The notes under the pieces are model-generated. The model was not told the origin of the DNA, searched no databases, and was given only the letters and a program-made list of their open reading frames with translations. A program made the position numbers and the translations under genes. 64,000 nucleotides of DNA, from contig JAFVAT010000017.1 in NCBI GenBank assembly GCA_017480385.1, positions 29,392-93,391 on the forward strand, read 5' to 3'. Positions within the stretch are counted from its first letter, which is position 1. Every line of letters starts with the position of its first letter. The stretch comes from Alphaproteobacteria bacterium. Lineage in GTDB: Bacteria; Pseudomonadota; Alphaproteobacteria; CAAGCB01; CAG-977. Below are positions 8,936-17,451 of the stretch, piece after piece.

Positions 8936-9539
8936 ATGACAATATACGGTTATATTCGTGTGTTGACAGATCGGCAGACGACAGAAAATCAACGCTACGA
9001 GGTTGAAAATTATCTGAACAAGCAGGTGCTTGGGGCGGATGTTTGGATTAATGAGACAATTTCCGGAATGGTTCCTTTTGAAAAACGAAAAATCGGCGAC
9101 ATTATGCGTCGATTGAAAAAAATGATATTTTAGTTTGTTCGGAATTATCGCGTCTAGGCCGCAATATACTGGATATTATGACAATTTTAAATATCTGCAT
9201 GACAAAAAGGACTGATGTTTATACCGTCAAGGAAAACTACCGTTTGGGAAATGATTTGCAGTCTCAGGTGCTGGCTTTTACTTTTTCCATGGTGGCAGAG
9301 GCTGAACGTGCCTTGATCCGTCAGAGGACAAGAGAGGCTTTAAAACGCATTAAAGCGCAGGGGAAACATTTGGGACGTTCAAAGGGGAGGGGGAAAACAA
9401 AAACCATATTTTAGACGGGCAGGAAAGGCGTCTGCTTTCGCTGTTGAAAAAGGGGGGGGGGGGCAAAAAGAGTATAGCTGAAAGACTGAACGTCAGCTAT
9501 GGAACTGTATATAACTTTTTGAAAAGGCGCCAAAGATAA
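8936..9539 (+). pseudogene. Serine recombinase (resolvase/invertase), frameshifted and without its catalytic serine
   Basis: Three consecutive reading frames join into one resolvase-like protein. 8936-9133 gives MTIYGYIRVLTDRQTTENQR. After an A7 run the frame continues with SELSRLGRN and the long helix EAERALIRQRTREALKRIKAQG. After a G5A4 stretch it ends in a helix-turn-helix KKSIAERLNVSYGTVYNFLK. Both shifts are in the -1 direction. The nucleophile of the YGYIRVSTD motif is replaced by Leu10, so the enzyme is dead even if the frame were restored. A G12 tract lies before the helix-turn-helix. Confidence 0.8.
9452..9463 (+). repeat. Poly-G tract (G12) in the recombinase pseudogene
   Basis: Twelve consecutive G. 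At this length the frame from DGQERRLL through KKGGGGKKS to the helix-turn-helix is open; a gain or loss of one base would close it. Confidence 0.9.
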
Positions 9540-9714
9540 ATAGAGATAAAAATATTCTTTATATGTTTATAAAAACATCTTTTTTATATTTTCTGTATCT
9601 CATAGTTTTTTTATTATATTTTTATTTTTTGTTGAACCTGTGGCGTTTCGGTAAAGAATTTTTCTATGCAGAGAGAGTATGTGTTCAAATGATAGGAGTG
9701 GCGGATAGAATATA

Positions 9715-9748
9715 AAAAAGCCGGAAGCAAAGGGCCTCCGGCTTTTTA
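9715..9748. terminator. Bidirectional terminator downstream of the barrel gene
   Basis: AAAAAGCCGGA and TCCGGCTTTTT arms flank a short loop, with A/T tracts on both sides. It serves the minus-strand gene ending at 9766. Confidence 0.85.
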
Positions 9749-9765
9749 AAGGTTAAAGAGACAGC

Positions 9766-10311
9766 TTAGAAAGCAAAACGTAATCCGCCGTAAAATTCAT
9801 TTGATTTTATTTCTTTGCCTAAATCTAAGAAACGGTAACCTAAATCAAAGGTAATATTTTTTGATAAATCGTAGCCGACGCCAACGCCGCCTCCCCAAGA
9901 AAATTTATTATAGGAATCTGAAGATATGCCGACATCTTTTATTTTTATTCTGGAAGCGCCGATTCCTAAATTAACAAAGGGGTGCAAAGCGGAACCGGTT
10001 TGAATATCATAGTATCCGTTGACCATCAGACTCATCGTATCTACTTTGTGCTTTGCGCCGATATAGTCGCCTTCAATGCCGTCACGATAGGTATATTCCA
10101 ATTCGGCGCGGAATTCATTTAACTGCATGCCAACCGCTGCGCCGCCTTCCCATGCGTTTTTATCGATGTGGTTTTTTAACATGGCCAGCCCTGTTCTGAC
10201 AGCCACATAAGGACGGTCGCCGCAGGGTGTCTGTGCTTTAGCTGTTGAAACAAATGCAGACAAGGCCAATGCAGAAGCGACGGTTCCCAAAAGTACTTTT
10301 TTTAGCAACAT
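9766..10311 (-). CDS. Small outer-membrane beta-barrel protein (Omp25/opacity-like)
   Basis: This 181-aa protein has a signal peptide of about 26 residues ending in STAKAQ. Alternating strands such as FRAELEYTYRDG, VGVGYDLSKNITFDLGYRF and a terminal strand FYGGLRFAF ending in Phe follow; a terminal aromatic is the usual barrel-assembly signal. It fits an eight-stranded OmpA-like or Omp25/31-type barrel without a peptidoglycan domain. AAAGGAG precedes the ATG and a terminator follows. Confidence 0.85.
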   Translation of the reverse strand: MLLKKVLLGTVASALALSAFVSTAKAQTPCGDRPYVAVRTGLAMLKNHIDKNAWEGGAAVGMQLNEFRAELEYTYRDGIEGDYIGAKHKVDTMSLMVNGYYDIQTGSALHPFVNLGIGASRIKIKDVGISSDSYNKFSWGGGVGVGYDLSKNITFDLGYRFLDLGKEIKSNEFYGGLRFAF

Positions 10312-10458
10312 AGTATTCTCCTTTACTGTTTTATATACATATATATGTAAACAAAGAATTATCTTTATTTGAGATATTCTTTATGAGCGACTATGTTACA
10401 ATTTTTCATAGATTTGTCATGATATCATTTATTATATAATGTATAGATTTGTTTCATA

Positions 10459-10740
10459 TTATTTTAATGTATCTGTCTTATTATAAATCGTTTGAATATA
10501 AATCTCTCTTTTTATGTTTTCTATTGTTTGGCAGTCAATGTTTTTATAAGAATGAAAACCATATTTTCTTTTGAATTCAGCCCAAACAGAGTTAGGGTGA
10601 CGATTTTGTTTTTGCGCTAAAAGTTTGACCTGTTCCCGTAAAATATCCACTTCCGGAAAAGAGGGTATACAACTTTTGGTTGTGTTTTTTATTTCTTTAA
10701 AATTATGGATAGAGCAGTGACTTAAAAAAAGAGCACACAA
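10459..10740 (-). CDS. Downstream half of a split ORF6C-like protein
   Basis: This segment reads on from 10722-10991 after a -1 shift in the T7 run at their overlap. Its open frame only begins with a TTG inside the preceding gene. It contains LREQVKLLAQKQNRHPNSVWAEFKRKYGFHSYKNI (residues 34-68 of this frame, cited in parts). That resembles the C-terminal module (ORF6C-like) of phage antirepressor and regulator proteins, where a helix is followed by a W-x-E-x-x-x-x-F/Y-G-x-x-S/Y-Y block. Independent translation is unlikely; frameshift product or decayed tail are the two readings. Confidence 0.45.
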   Translation of the reverse strand: MCALFLSHCSIHNFKEIKNTTKSCIPSFPEVDILREQVKLLAQKQNRHPNSVWAEFKRKYGFHSYKNIDCQTIENIKREIYIQTIYNKTDTLK

Positions 10741-10991
10741 AGGAAGGCCGCTGCGGCAAAAGTGGCTTTTTTTCCGTTGTTCCAGCCGGTATACTGCGAT
10801 TTTTCGGTCGAAATGACATTGTTGTTTCCGTTAACGGAAATAAAAATGAATTTTTCTCTTTTTAAGGCTTCTGCCGGATCAGACGTATTTTCTTCTTGTT
10901 CCGGCGTTTGATCTTCGTGCAGCAGGTCGGTCAAAATATCCAATCGTTTTTCAAAGGTATCCGAATGTGGTCGATTATCTTGTTTTATCAT
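10722..10991 (-). CDS. Upstream half of a split ORF6C-like protein with a hydrophobic end
   Basis: This 89-aa frame starts with ATG overlapping the XRE stop (ATGA), so it is translationally coupled to the regulator. It has an acidic N-terminal half, an FISVNGNNNVIST stretch like those in phage-type regulatory proteins, and a hydrophobic end ATFAAAAFLCVLFF. The frame ends at TAA directly behind a T7 run (CTC TTT TTT TAA). A -1 shift there continues into 10459-10740. Whether the short form is a real membrane-tethered product is not decidable here. Confidence 0.5.
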   Translation of the reverse strand: MIKQDNRPHSDTFEKRLDILTDLLHEDQTPEQEENTSDPAEALKREKFIFISVNGNNNVISTEKSQYTGWNNGKKATFAAAAFLCVLFF

Positions 10992-11389
10992 GCAGCGGCC
11001 TCAATTACCCAATCAATAGCTTTTTGTGCATTTTCCGCCGATTCTGACACGATAATATCATAAACAACGGTAATGATGCGCGCTGATTTTTCGGCTGAAA
11101 AAGATTTATGATGGCTTTCTTCGTATTTTTTTAAAAATAAAACAGCGGTTTCTAAGGCCATCTTATCGATTTTCGGTAAATCTGCCGGAGATTTGTCTTC
11201 AAATCCGTACAGCCAATTGGGGGAAACGGCAAATGTATGGCAAATTTTGCAAAACATTTGCGCATCGGGTTCGCGCTTGTTTTTTAAATACTGGTTCAAT
11301 CTGCTCTGACTGATTTCAAGCTGATCCGCTGCTCGTTGCTGAGTTAATCCTAATTCGGAAATTCTTTGATTTAAGCGTTCTCCAATCAT
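10988..11389 (-). CDS. XRE-family transcriptional regulator (CI-like)
   Basis: This 133-aa protein has an N-terminal Cro/CI helix-turn-helix: LGLTQQRAADQLEISQSRLNQYLKNKREP, residues 13-41, cited as a block. The C-terminal half is helical without a LexA-type protease site, so it is not a self-cleaving repressor. It is the first gene of a leftward operon and faces gene 11544-11990. The shared 154-base spacer holds an inverted GTTTATCAC pair that could be its operator. AGGACT precedes the ATG. Confidence 0.85.
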   Translation of the reverse strand: MIGERLNQRISELGLTQQRAADQLEISQSRLNQYLKNKREPDAQMFCKICHTFAVSPNWLYGFEDKSPADLPKIDKMALETAVLFLKKYEESHHKSFSAEKSARIITVVYDIIVSESAENAQKAIDWVIEAAA

Positions 11390-11438
11390 AGCAAGTCCTC
11401 ATATTTTCCTGAATAAACTCAATCTTATACTGGCATAG

Positions 11439-11496
11439 TTTATCACGAAATAAAATTAACTATTTGTTATTGATTATATAAACTTATTGTGATAAA
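11439..11496. promoter_or_regulatory. Inverted-repeat operator candidate in the divergent spacer
   Basis: TTTATCAC (11439-11446) and its complement GTGATAAA (11489-11496) stand 42 bases apart. Extended arms are AGTTTATCACGAA and GTTTTATCACAAT when read in the same sense. They lie between the XRE gene and the rightward gene, as expected of operator half-sites or two operators. Binding is inferred. Confidence 0.4.
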
Positions 11497-11543
11497 ACAG
11501 GGGCGTTTGAAAAAACAAAATAATCGAAAGAAAGGAAAAAATA

Positions 11544-11990
11544 ATGCGGTCGGCGGCGGTTAAAAAAGAAAGGGAAAGTGCCTCTATTTTGGTGAAAATG
11601 TATGAAAAGGGGCAGCTTGGAAAATTTCCTGAGGCAGAAAACAGATTAAGGGCAGGACTTTTGTTTATGAAAGATTTCCAAATGTCCGTTTTTTCACCAA
11701 GAACGACAAGAAATTATGACAAATTGTTTATTATTAACGGGGGCAGAGGAAACAGAGAGGCTGATTTTCGCTGCGACGCGGCGGATCGGTATTTGCGGGC
11801 GCTCAAATCGGTCGGCGCCTATAGTGTTTATGCGCTTCATTTTTTGCGTGACGAACAAAATGTCAGATCTTTTATTGCAAAATACCCTGTCTTAAATCAT
11901 GGTTCCAAACGAACATATCAAATGGTTTATCTGGCGTTGAACAAAATGTTGGATCTGCTGGCCGCCTTTTATGATCGGGAAAAAATGTAA
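11544..11990 (+). CDS. DUF6456-like protein, possible DNA-binding or regulatory
   Basis: This 148-aa, basic, all-helical protein shows a pattern of conserved blocks I associate with DUF6456 of Alphaproteobacteria. There is an N-terminal AENRLRAGLLFM helix, then AADRYLRALKSVG, a middle helix ending FLRD, and KRTYQMVYLALNKMLDLLAAFY at the end. The family has no known activity. It is transcribed away from the XRE regulator and shares its spacer. GAAAGGAAA lies ahead of the ATG. Confidence 0.5.
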   Translation: MRSAAVKKERESASILVKMYEKGQLGKFPEAENRLRAGLLFMKDFQMSVFSPRTTRNYDKLFIINGGRGNREADFRCDAADRYLRALKSVGAYSVYALHFLRDEQNVRSFIAKYPVLNHGSKRTYQMVYLALNKMLDLLAAFYDREKM

Positions 11991-12064
11991 AAAGATAATT
12001 TGAGCCATTTGTTTTTTCGGGATATAACAGTCAAAGTGGTTTATCTAGATCAACGGCGGTATAA

Positions 12065-12559
12065 ATGAAAGATTTTTTGAAGCTGATTTTTTTCGGAGTA
12101 ACCAAAACGCCCAAACTGAATATGTTTAATCCGGCGACGGGCGAAAAAAAAGAAATGACGACGGGATTTAACCTGCAAATTTTATTATTGGGAAGTTTGT
12201 TTGGTCTGCCGTTATTTTTTAAACGGCTTTGGGTATGGGCTTGGGGGCTGTTTATTTTGTCAGCCGTACAGTTTTTGTTTTTTTATCAGCAGATAAAGGC
12301 AGTTTTGTCTGCGACGACTGTTGCGGAATACGAAGCCGCTATGCAAAGAACGGCTGATCCGATAGAAAGCGCTGTCGGTTATCTGTTGATAGGCCTTGTT
12401 ATTTTACTGTCGATCAAGGGCGACCAATGGGCGGTTGAACGATTGCTGAAAAAGGGCTGGCGTTTTCAAGACGTTTCGGATCCGACTGTTAGGGAAGCGG
12501 TTAAAAAGTGGAAAATTTCCAAGCATTATCTGAAGCCGGTTAAAGAAGAAGGGCTTTAG
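12065..12559 (+). CDS. Small membrane protein of unknown function
   Basis: This 164-aa protein has two or three adjacent hydrophobic segments (about residues 37-52, 56-75 and 103-120) and a basic C-terminal tail ending KKWKISKHYLKPVKEEGL. It resembles DUF2628-type proteins in layout but I cannot assign it. The ribosome site is weak. Its stop overlaps the stop of the convergent slt gene by four bases. Confidence 0.55.
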   Translation: MKDFLKLIFFGVTKTPKLNMFNPATGEKKEMTTGFNLQILLLGSLFGLPLFFKRLWVWAWGLFILSAVQFLFFYQQIKAVLSATTVAEYEAAMQRTADPIESAVGYLLIGLVILLSIKGDQWAVERLLKKGWRFQDVSDPTVREAVKKWKISKHYLKPVKEEGL

Positions 12560-14508
12560 TTTTCTTTTTGAACCCAGCCGGACAGTTCTGTTTCAGGATA
12601 ATTCAAATGGCGTCTGTAAATATGCAGATTTTCCAAAACGCGCTGAACATAATTTCTTGTTTCGCCGAAGGGAATCCGTTCGATCCAATCGATCGGATCT
12701 ACATTTTCCTGCGGATTTCCGATTGATTTCAGCCACTTGTTGACATTTGTCGGTCCGGCATTATATGCGGCAATGGCCAGGATATAGGACCCTTTGAAAC
12801 GCTTTAATAAATCGGCAAAATAAGTGCTGCCCAACTCAACATTAAAATCCGGATTCGAGTTTAATTTTTGAATGGAGAAGGCTTTGCGTTTCTTTTGCGC
12901 TATTTGCTTGGCCGTAGCGGGCATGATCTGCATTAATCCGCGGGCTCCGGCCGGAGAAACGGCATAAGGGGAAAAACTGCTTTCCTGACGAATGATGGAC
13001 AGGATTAAGGCTGATTCTGTGCGTTCATCGTGCTTTAAATCCCAAATCGGATACCCCAAAGACACGATATCTATGCCGTTTTGACGGGCCCGTCTGGCGA
13101 TTGTTACTGCAATATCTTCGCGTTTCAAATCTGTCGCGGCAGCATAAGCCAAAGCCGTTACGTCTTCCGGAGTTGCCGCATTTAAAAACAGTCTGGTTGC
13201 AAACAAATCCGCGGTTTCATGTTGGTCCGCTTCTTCCAGCATTTTCATGACTTGAAACAATTCGGATTTTCTTAATTGTTCAACGATTTTCGGGTCCGGG
13301 TCTTTTTCCGTATTTAACGGAACGGCAGAGAACGGGCGGTTTAACTTTTCGGCGGCCAGCTGTCCATAAATTGTCGTTTGTTTTTCGGCGGCTTTTTCAT
13401 AATGTATTGCCGCACGGACGCTGTCATTCATTTCCTCGTATGTGCGTCCCAGCCAATATTCTCCGCGCGCGACGCTGAGGGGAGAGGATACATTTTGAAG
13501 CATTTTTTCAAAATGTTCCGCGGCATTTTTTCTTTTCTTCAGATTGCGCAGGGCAATCCAGCCGGCGGTCCATTCCGCATCAGCAAAATCGGCACCTGTC
13601 GTTAAATAGTGATTTTTGGCAAGCGTATAAGCCGTTTGATATTCTCCGTCTATCAGAAATTGGCGGATCAGGGCGGATTTTTCAGCCCACCAACGGGACG
13701 TATTCTGTTTTTCCGGCGGTATTTTTTCCAATAATTTTGCGGCTGCGGCATACTTTTTATTAAGACGTAGCCACCGGACCTGATCAAATAAAAGCCCGGT
13801 GTCTTTTTGTTGGGGATCGGACAGCTCTTTCAGGCTTTTTTTTGCGTCGGGAGCATTTGTGATCAATTCGGCACGCACTTGGGCCAATTGCCGGGCATCT
13901 TTGCCGATCAAAGGAAAAAGCCGCTTTGCCTGTGCCGTTTTGCGGTCGTCCAACAGCTTTTTCGTCCTGTTCTGAAAATCGCGTTCGTCCAATAAAAAAG
14001 GCAGCTTTTCTCTGATCAGAGCTGTTTCATCTTCGGTTAAATCGCCTTGGTTCCATAAATCATGCAGCAGAGGAATGGCTTTTTCCCATTCTTTTTTTTC
14101 CATTAAAAGATCGGCATAAGCAAGCACGGCCCGGGCTGATATGGGGCGGTGCTGTTTGAACCATGCTTCTTTTTCTTTTTTTGAGCCCTCGGCGATCAAA
14201 GAAAGTTCGGCGTTTCTCCGAATTAAATAAACGCGCGGCCATTCCGGATTTCGTTTTATGAAATTTTCGGCCTGTCGGAAATTAACAGTTTGTTTTGTAT
14301 CTGTCAGTTGGTACCAAGTGACCAATTTAATTAAAAGAGTATCTCCGGCTTTTTTGGCAGCGGCCAGAGCCGCGGCATAATCCTGGGACACGGAAGCCTT
14401 GATTGCTTTGCTGCGGGCTTGGGACGATAACATGCCGGTCGCAAAATGGCAGGGCATCAGGAAAAAACAAGCCGATAAACAGCCTAACAGCAAAACGCGG
14501 TGTTTCAC
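12556..14508 (-). CDS. slt: Soluble lytic murein transglycosylase
   Basis: This 650-aa protein has a signal peptide (hydrophobic core LLLGCLSACFFLM) and a long superhelical TPR-like region, about residues 30-460. The C-terminal SLT domain has catalytic Glu in RQESSFSPYAVSPAGARGLM, then QIMPATA and AYNAGPTNVNKWL. It cleaves the MurNAc-GlcNAc bond of peptidoglycan in the periplasm with formation of 1,6-anhydro ends. Length and order match Slt70. It is divergent from dapA. Confidence 0.93.
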   Translation of the reverse strand: MKHRVLLLGCLSACFFLMPCHFATGMLSSQARSKAIKASVSQDYAAALAAAKKAGDTLLIKLVTWYQLTDTKQTVNFRQAENFIKRNPEWPRVYLIRRNAELSLIAEGSKKEKEAWFKQHRPISARAVLAYADLLMEKKEWEKAIPLLHDLWNQGDLTEDETALIREKLPFLLDERDFQNRTKKLLDDRKTAQAKRLFPLIGKDARQLAQVRAELITNAPDAKKSLKELSDPQQKDTGLLFDQVRWLRLNKKYAAAAKLLEKIPPEKQNTSRWWAEKSALIRQFLIDGEYQTAYTLAKNHYLTTGADFADAEWTAGWIALRNLKKRKNAAEHFEKMLQNVSSPLSVARGEYWLGRTYEEMNDSVRAAIHYEKAAEKQTTIYGQLAAEKLNRPFSAVPLNTEKDPDPKIVEQLRKSELFQVMKMLEEADQHETADLFATRLFLNAATPEDVTALAYAAATDLKREDIAVTIARRARQNGIDIVSLGYPIWDLKHDERTESALILSIIRQESSFSPYAVSPAGARGLMQIMPATAKQIAQKKRKAFSIQKLNSNPDFNVELGSTYFADLLKRFKGSYILAIAAYNAGPTNVNKWLKSIGNPQENVDPIDWIERIPFGETRNYVQRVLENLHIYRRHLNYPETELSGWVQKEN

Positions 14509-14605
14509 TTCATTTTCCTTTCGCCCGTGATATGATACTTCTTTTATTTTTGAGAGATTTCTTTTAAGATACGGTTAATTTAAAAAGTTATTTTCAGGAG
14601 AGCTG

Positions 14606-15484
14606 ATGTTCAAAGGACTTTATACCGCTTTAATCACACCGTTTAATCAGGGCGAAATTGATGCGGAAGCATTTTGCCGCCTGATCGAATTTCAGATTGC
14701 AGCGGGCGTAAATGGATTGGTTGTTTGTGGAACAACAGGGGAAAGCGCCGTTATGACGGCTGAAGAATACGGGCGGACAATTGAATTGTGTCTGCAGACG
14801 GCAGCCGGTCGCGTGCCCGTAATTGTGGGAACGGGCGGAAACAATACGGCGCGTGTTATTGAAAATACGCAGCTGGCTCAAAAAATGGGGGCTGATGCGG
14901 CTCTGATTGTTACACCTTATTATAATAAACCGATGCAGCAGGGGTTGTTTGAACATTACCGGACCGTTCATGAGGCATGCAGTCTGCCGATCATTTTATA
15001 TAATGTGCCGGGGCGTACGGGGGTTAATTTAAGCGTGGAAACAATAGCGCAGCTGGCGCAGCTGCCTCGGATTGTCGGAATTAAAGATGCTGTGCCGGAT
15101 ATTATGCGCCCGCTGAAAATCAGGACTGCTGTTGAAAAACAGGATTTTGCCGTTTTATCCGGAGAAGACGCTTCAATCATTGCGTTTTTAGCGCACGGCG
15201 GTGACGGGTGCATTTCTGTCAGCGCGAATATTGCACCGGCTTTGTGTGCCGGTCTGCACCGCGCTTGGCAGGATAAAAATTGGGCGGAGGTAGAACGTCT
15301 GCGCGATTTGTTATGGCCGCTGCATGAGGTCATGTTTATTGAAACGAATCCTAGTCCGGTCAAGTATGCCGCTTCTTTGCTGGGATATGGGGACGGGACT
15401 GTTCGTTTGCCGTTATGCACGCTTTCCGAACATTCCAAGGAAGCCGTGCAGGCCGTTTTGCACTCTGTCGGCATTATGGGGTAG
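14606..15484 (+). CDS. dapA: 4-hydroxy-tetrahydrodipicolinate synthase
   Basis: DapA condenses pyruvate with aspartate semialdehyde, the first committed step of the lysine/diaminopimelate pathway. The 292-aa protein shows the Schiff-base lysine K160 in VGIKDA. The catalytic triad is T44 (CGTTGES), Y132 (LYNVPGRTG) and presumably Y106 (TPYYNKP), and R137 is the substrate-binding arginine. CAGGAG precedes the ATG. smpB follows after three bases in the same transcript. Confidence 0.97.
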   Translation: MFKGLYTALITPFNQGEIDAEAFCRLIEFQIAAGVNGLVVCGTTGESAVMTAEEYGRTIELCLQTAAGRVPVIVGTGGNNTARVIENTQLAQKMGADAALIVTPYYNKPMQQGLFEHYRTVHEACSLPIILYNVPGRTGVNLSVETIAQLAQLPRIVGIKDAVPDIMRPLKIRTAVEKQDFAVLSGEDASIIAFLAHGGDGCISVSANIAPALCAGLHRAWQDKNWAEVERLRDLLWPLHEVMFIETNPSPVKYAASLLGYGDGTVRLPLCTLSEHSKEAVQAVLHSVGIMG

Positions 15485-15487
15485 ACG

Positions 15488-15967
15488 ATGTCTGTTTCTA
15501 AAAAGTCAATAATGATCACTGCGGGCACGGTTGCCAAAAACAGAAAGGCGCATTTTAACTATTCCATAGAGGAAACTGTCGAGGCCGGAATTATTTTAAC
15601 CGGAGCCGAAGTTAAATCCCTGCGTTTGGGCCGGGCCAGCATTAACGAAGCTTATGCCGCGGCACAGGACGGCAATTTATTTTTAATCAACGCCAATATT
15701 TTAGAGTACGGATCAATCGGCTATATGAAACATACGGCGGCTCGACCTCGCAAACTGCTGTTGCATAAGAAGGAATTGAAGCGCCTGATCGGTGCCGTTG
15801 CCCGCAAAGGCTATACATTAATTCCCCTGGAGCTGTACTTTAATGCCCGCGGAATCGCCAAGGTTAAAATCGGCCTCGGAGTCGGCAAAAACACGATTGA
15901 TCGGCGGGAGGACATTAAAAAACGCGATTGGGACCGTGAAAAACGCCGGTTATTAAAAGGCGGATGA
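15488..15967 (+). CDS. smpB: tmRNA-binding protein SmpB
   Basis: SmpB binds tmRNA and delivers it to stalled ribosomes for trans-translation. The 159-aa protein has the usual blocks AHFNYSIEETVEAGIIL, GAEVKSLR, and the basic C-terminal tail KKRDWDREKRRLL. The dapA-smpB pairing is common in Alphaproteobacteria. The start is ATG 15488, four bases after the dapA stop. Confidence 0.97.
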   Translation: MSVSKKSIMITAGTVAKNRKAHFNYSIEETVEAGIILTGAEVKSLRLGRASINEAYAAAQDGNLFLINANILEYGSIGYMKHTAARPRKLLLHKKELKRLIGAVARKGYTLIPLELYFNARGIAKVKIGLGVGKNTIDRREDIKKRDWDREKRRLLKGG

Positions 15968-16038
15968 TTTATTGTTTTGCAATTTCAATCTTTTTGTGGT
16001 TTTCTTAACAGAAATCAGCCTGCCGGAGGATTAAGCTT

Positions 16039-16989
16039 ATGGAAAATTTACAGGAAACAATAAAAGCCAAGCTCCTGTTATCTGACGAAGATGTTGAACC
16101 ATTGCTGAATGGGGATTTTAAGACGCTGTTTGTTCAAAATAAGGAAGCGGCTGTTCGGGTCGGCATTGCTTTTGGCTGCGGATTGATCTGTATCCTATTG
16201 TTTTTATCTCTTTTTTCAGTTTTTGGCGCCTTTGGGAAAGTTTTTCTGACGCTGCTGTTTTTTGGAGCCGTAGGGGCCCTTTGTTTTTTGTTTAAAAGCA
16301 ATTTGTTAAAAATCACACAGTATCCGATTTGCTTTTATTTTTGGACCTGCGTTTTCGGATTAATAACATTATCAATGTTTTCAGGGATTTCCTCTCAGGG
16401 TTCTCTTTTATCGAAACTGTTAATGCTTTTGATCTTAGGCGGTATCGGCGGCGGTGTTTATACGGTTCGCCAAAGGGCGGCGGATTTTGGTTTTTCCATG
16501 CGCCAGATTATATTGGTTTCGTTGACAGCGGCATCTTTCTTGCTGTCTTTGCAGGTGGCGGCGATTCAGTTCAGCATTGATTCTGAAATCGAAATGGCGC
16601 AGAAGCGTTCGGAACTTCGTCGTTTGCGCGATGCCGAGCAGATGCAGCGCAACAATGCGTCAACAAAGGTCTGCTCTTCTGAAGAAGAATGCCGCAAAAT
16701 GAACATGAAAAAGAATTCATACTATGCTCAATACGAGGAAACGGCTCAGGATCTGTGTGAGAACGCAACGGCCAAAGAAATCTCCGGACGTTTTGAATGG
16801 ACTGTTTCCGCTAAGGATTATAAGTTTAATAAGTATGAAGTCGATGTGCTGAAAGATGAGATTACATTGTTCGGGGACCGCGCGCAACTGATTGCTAACG
16901 ACGGGACAAGGACGAAAATCATGTATACCTGCCGCTATAATACCAAGAAAAAAACGGCCATAGCGTCTGTTGTGCCGGCTAAGCCGTAA
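16039..16989 (+). CDS. Polytopic membrane protein with a C-terminal soluble domain, unknown
   Basis: This 316-aa protein has about five hydrophobic segments between residues 40 and 185. A charged linker EMAQKRSELRRLRDAEQM follows, and then a soluble domain of about 110 residues with four cysteines (VCSSEEEC, LCENA, YTCRY). The soluble part is probably periplasmic, since paired cysteines suggest disulfides; this is an inference. I do not recognise the family. A good GGAGG precedes the ATG. Confidence 0.6.
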   Translation: MENLQETIKAKLLLSDEDVEPLLNGDFKTLFVQNKEAAVRVGIAFGCGLICILLFLSLFSVFGAFGKVFLTLLFFGAVGALCFLFKSNLLKITQYPICFYFWTCVFGLITLSMFSGISSQGSLLSKLLMLLILGGIGGGVYTVRQRAADFGFSMRQIILVSLTAASFLLSLQVAAIQFSIDSEIEMAQKRSELRRLRDAEQMQRNNASTKVCSSEEECRKMNMKKNSYYAQYEETAQDLCENATAKEISGRFEWTVSAKDYKFNKYEVDVLKDEITLFGDRAQLIANDGTRTKIMYTCRYNTKKKTAIASVVPAKP

Positions 16990-17069
16990 CGGTTTTTTCT
17001 TGATATGGAGAGGGGATAGTTGTATAACTCAATATTGCCCCGGACAGCAAGGCAAAACGGAGAATTGAA

Positions 17070-17420
17070 ATGACGAATACAGCTGTAGAAACAGAAGCTT
17101 ATTATGATATTTTAGCCAATGCAGATGGCGAATTGTTGTTCTGTTTGAAGGCTCGCGAAGGCAGTCCGGATCGTCCTCAGATTTTGTTTAACGGCAAGGA
17201 TCATGCCCTGTTTTATCGCACGGCTGATCAGATGATTGTTCTGGATTATATTCACCCGGAAGTTTGCCCTTTGCTGAAAGAGGTTTCTTCTGTTTTGGTG
17301 GCTGAATTTTCGGATCCTACAGATGAAAACCCGACTAAAGGAATTGTGCGGGAATATATGGCTTCTGTCCGTCACGTATCTAAATTGCCATTGGTGACGG
17401 ATATCAAAGAAGTCAACTGA
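17070..17420 (+). CDS. Small cytoplasmic protein of unknown function
   Basis: This 116-aa acidic protein has no signal peptide or membrane segment. It looks like a compact alpha/beta domain (ILFNGKDHALFYRTADQMIVLDYI). CGGAG stands ahead of the ATG. It sits 31 bases from the stop of the convergent kamA-like gene. No family recognised. Confidence 0.6.
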   Translation: MTNTAVETEAYYDILANADGELLFCLKAREGSPDRPQILFNGKDHALFYRTADQMIVLDYIHPEVCPLLKEVSSVLVAEFSDPTDENPTKGIVREYMASVRHVSKLPLVTDIKEVN

Positions 17421-17451
17421 TCAGTCATCGTTGATTAAGGGAAATACGGTT

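Noticed and set aside
10722..11389. Toxin-antitoxin pair made by the XRE gene and its partner
   Set aside because: The partner does not resemble a HigB, RelE or HipA toxin and its frame is split; an ORF6C-like reading fits better.
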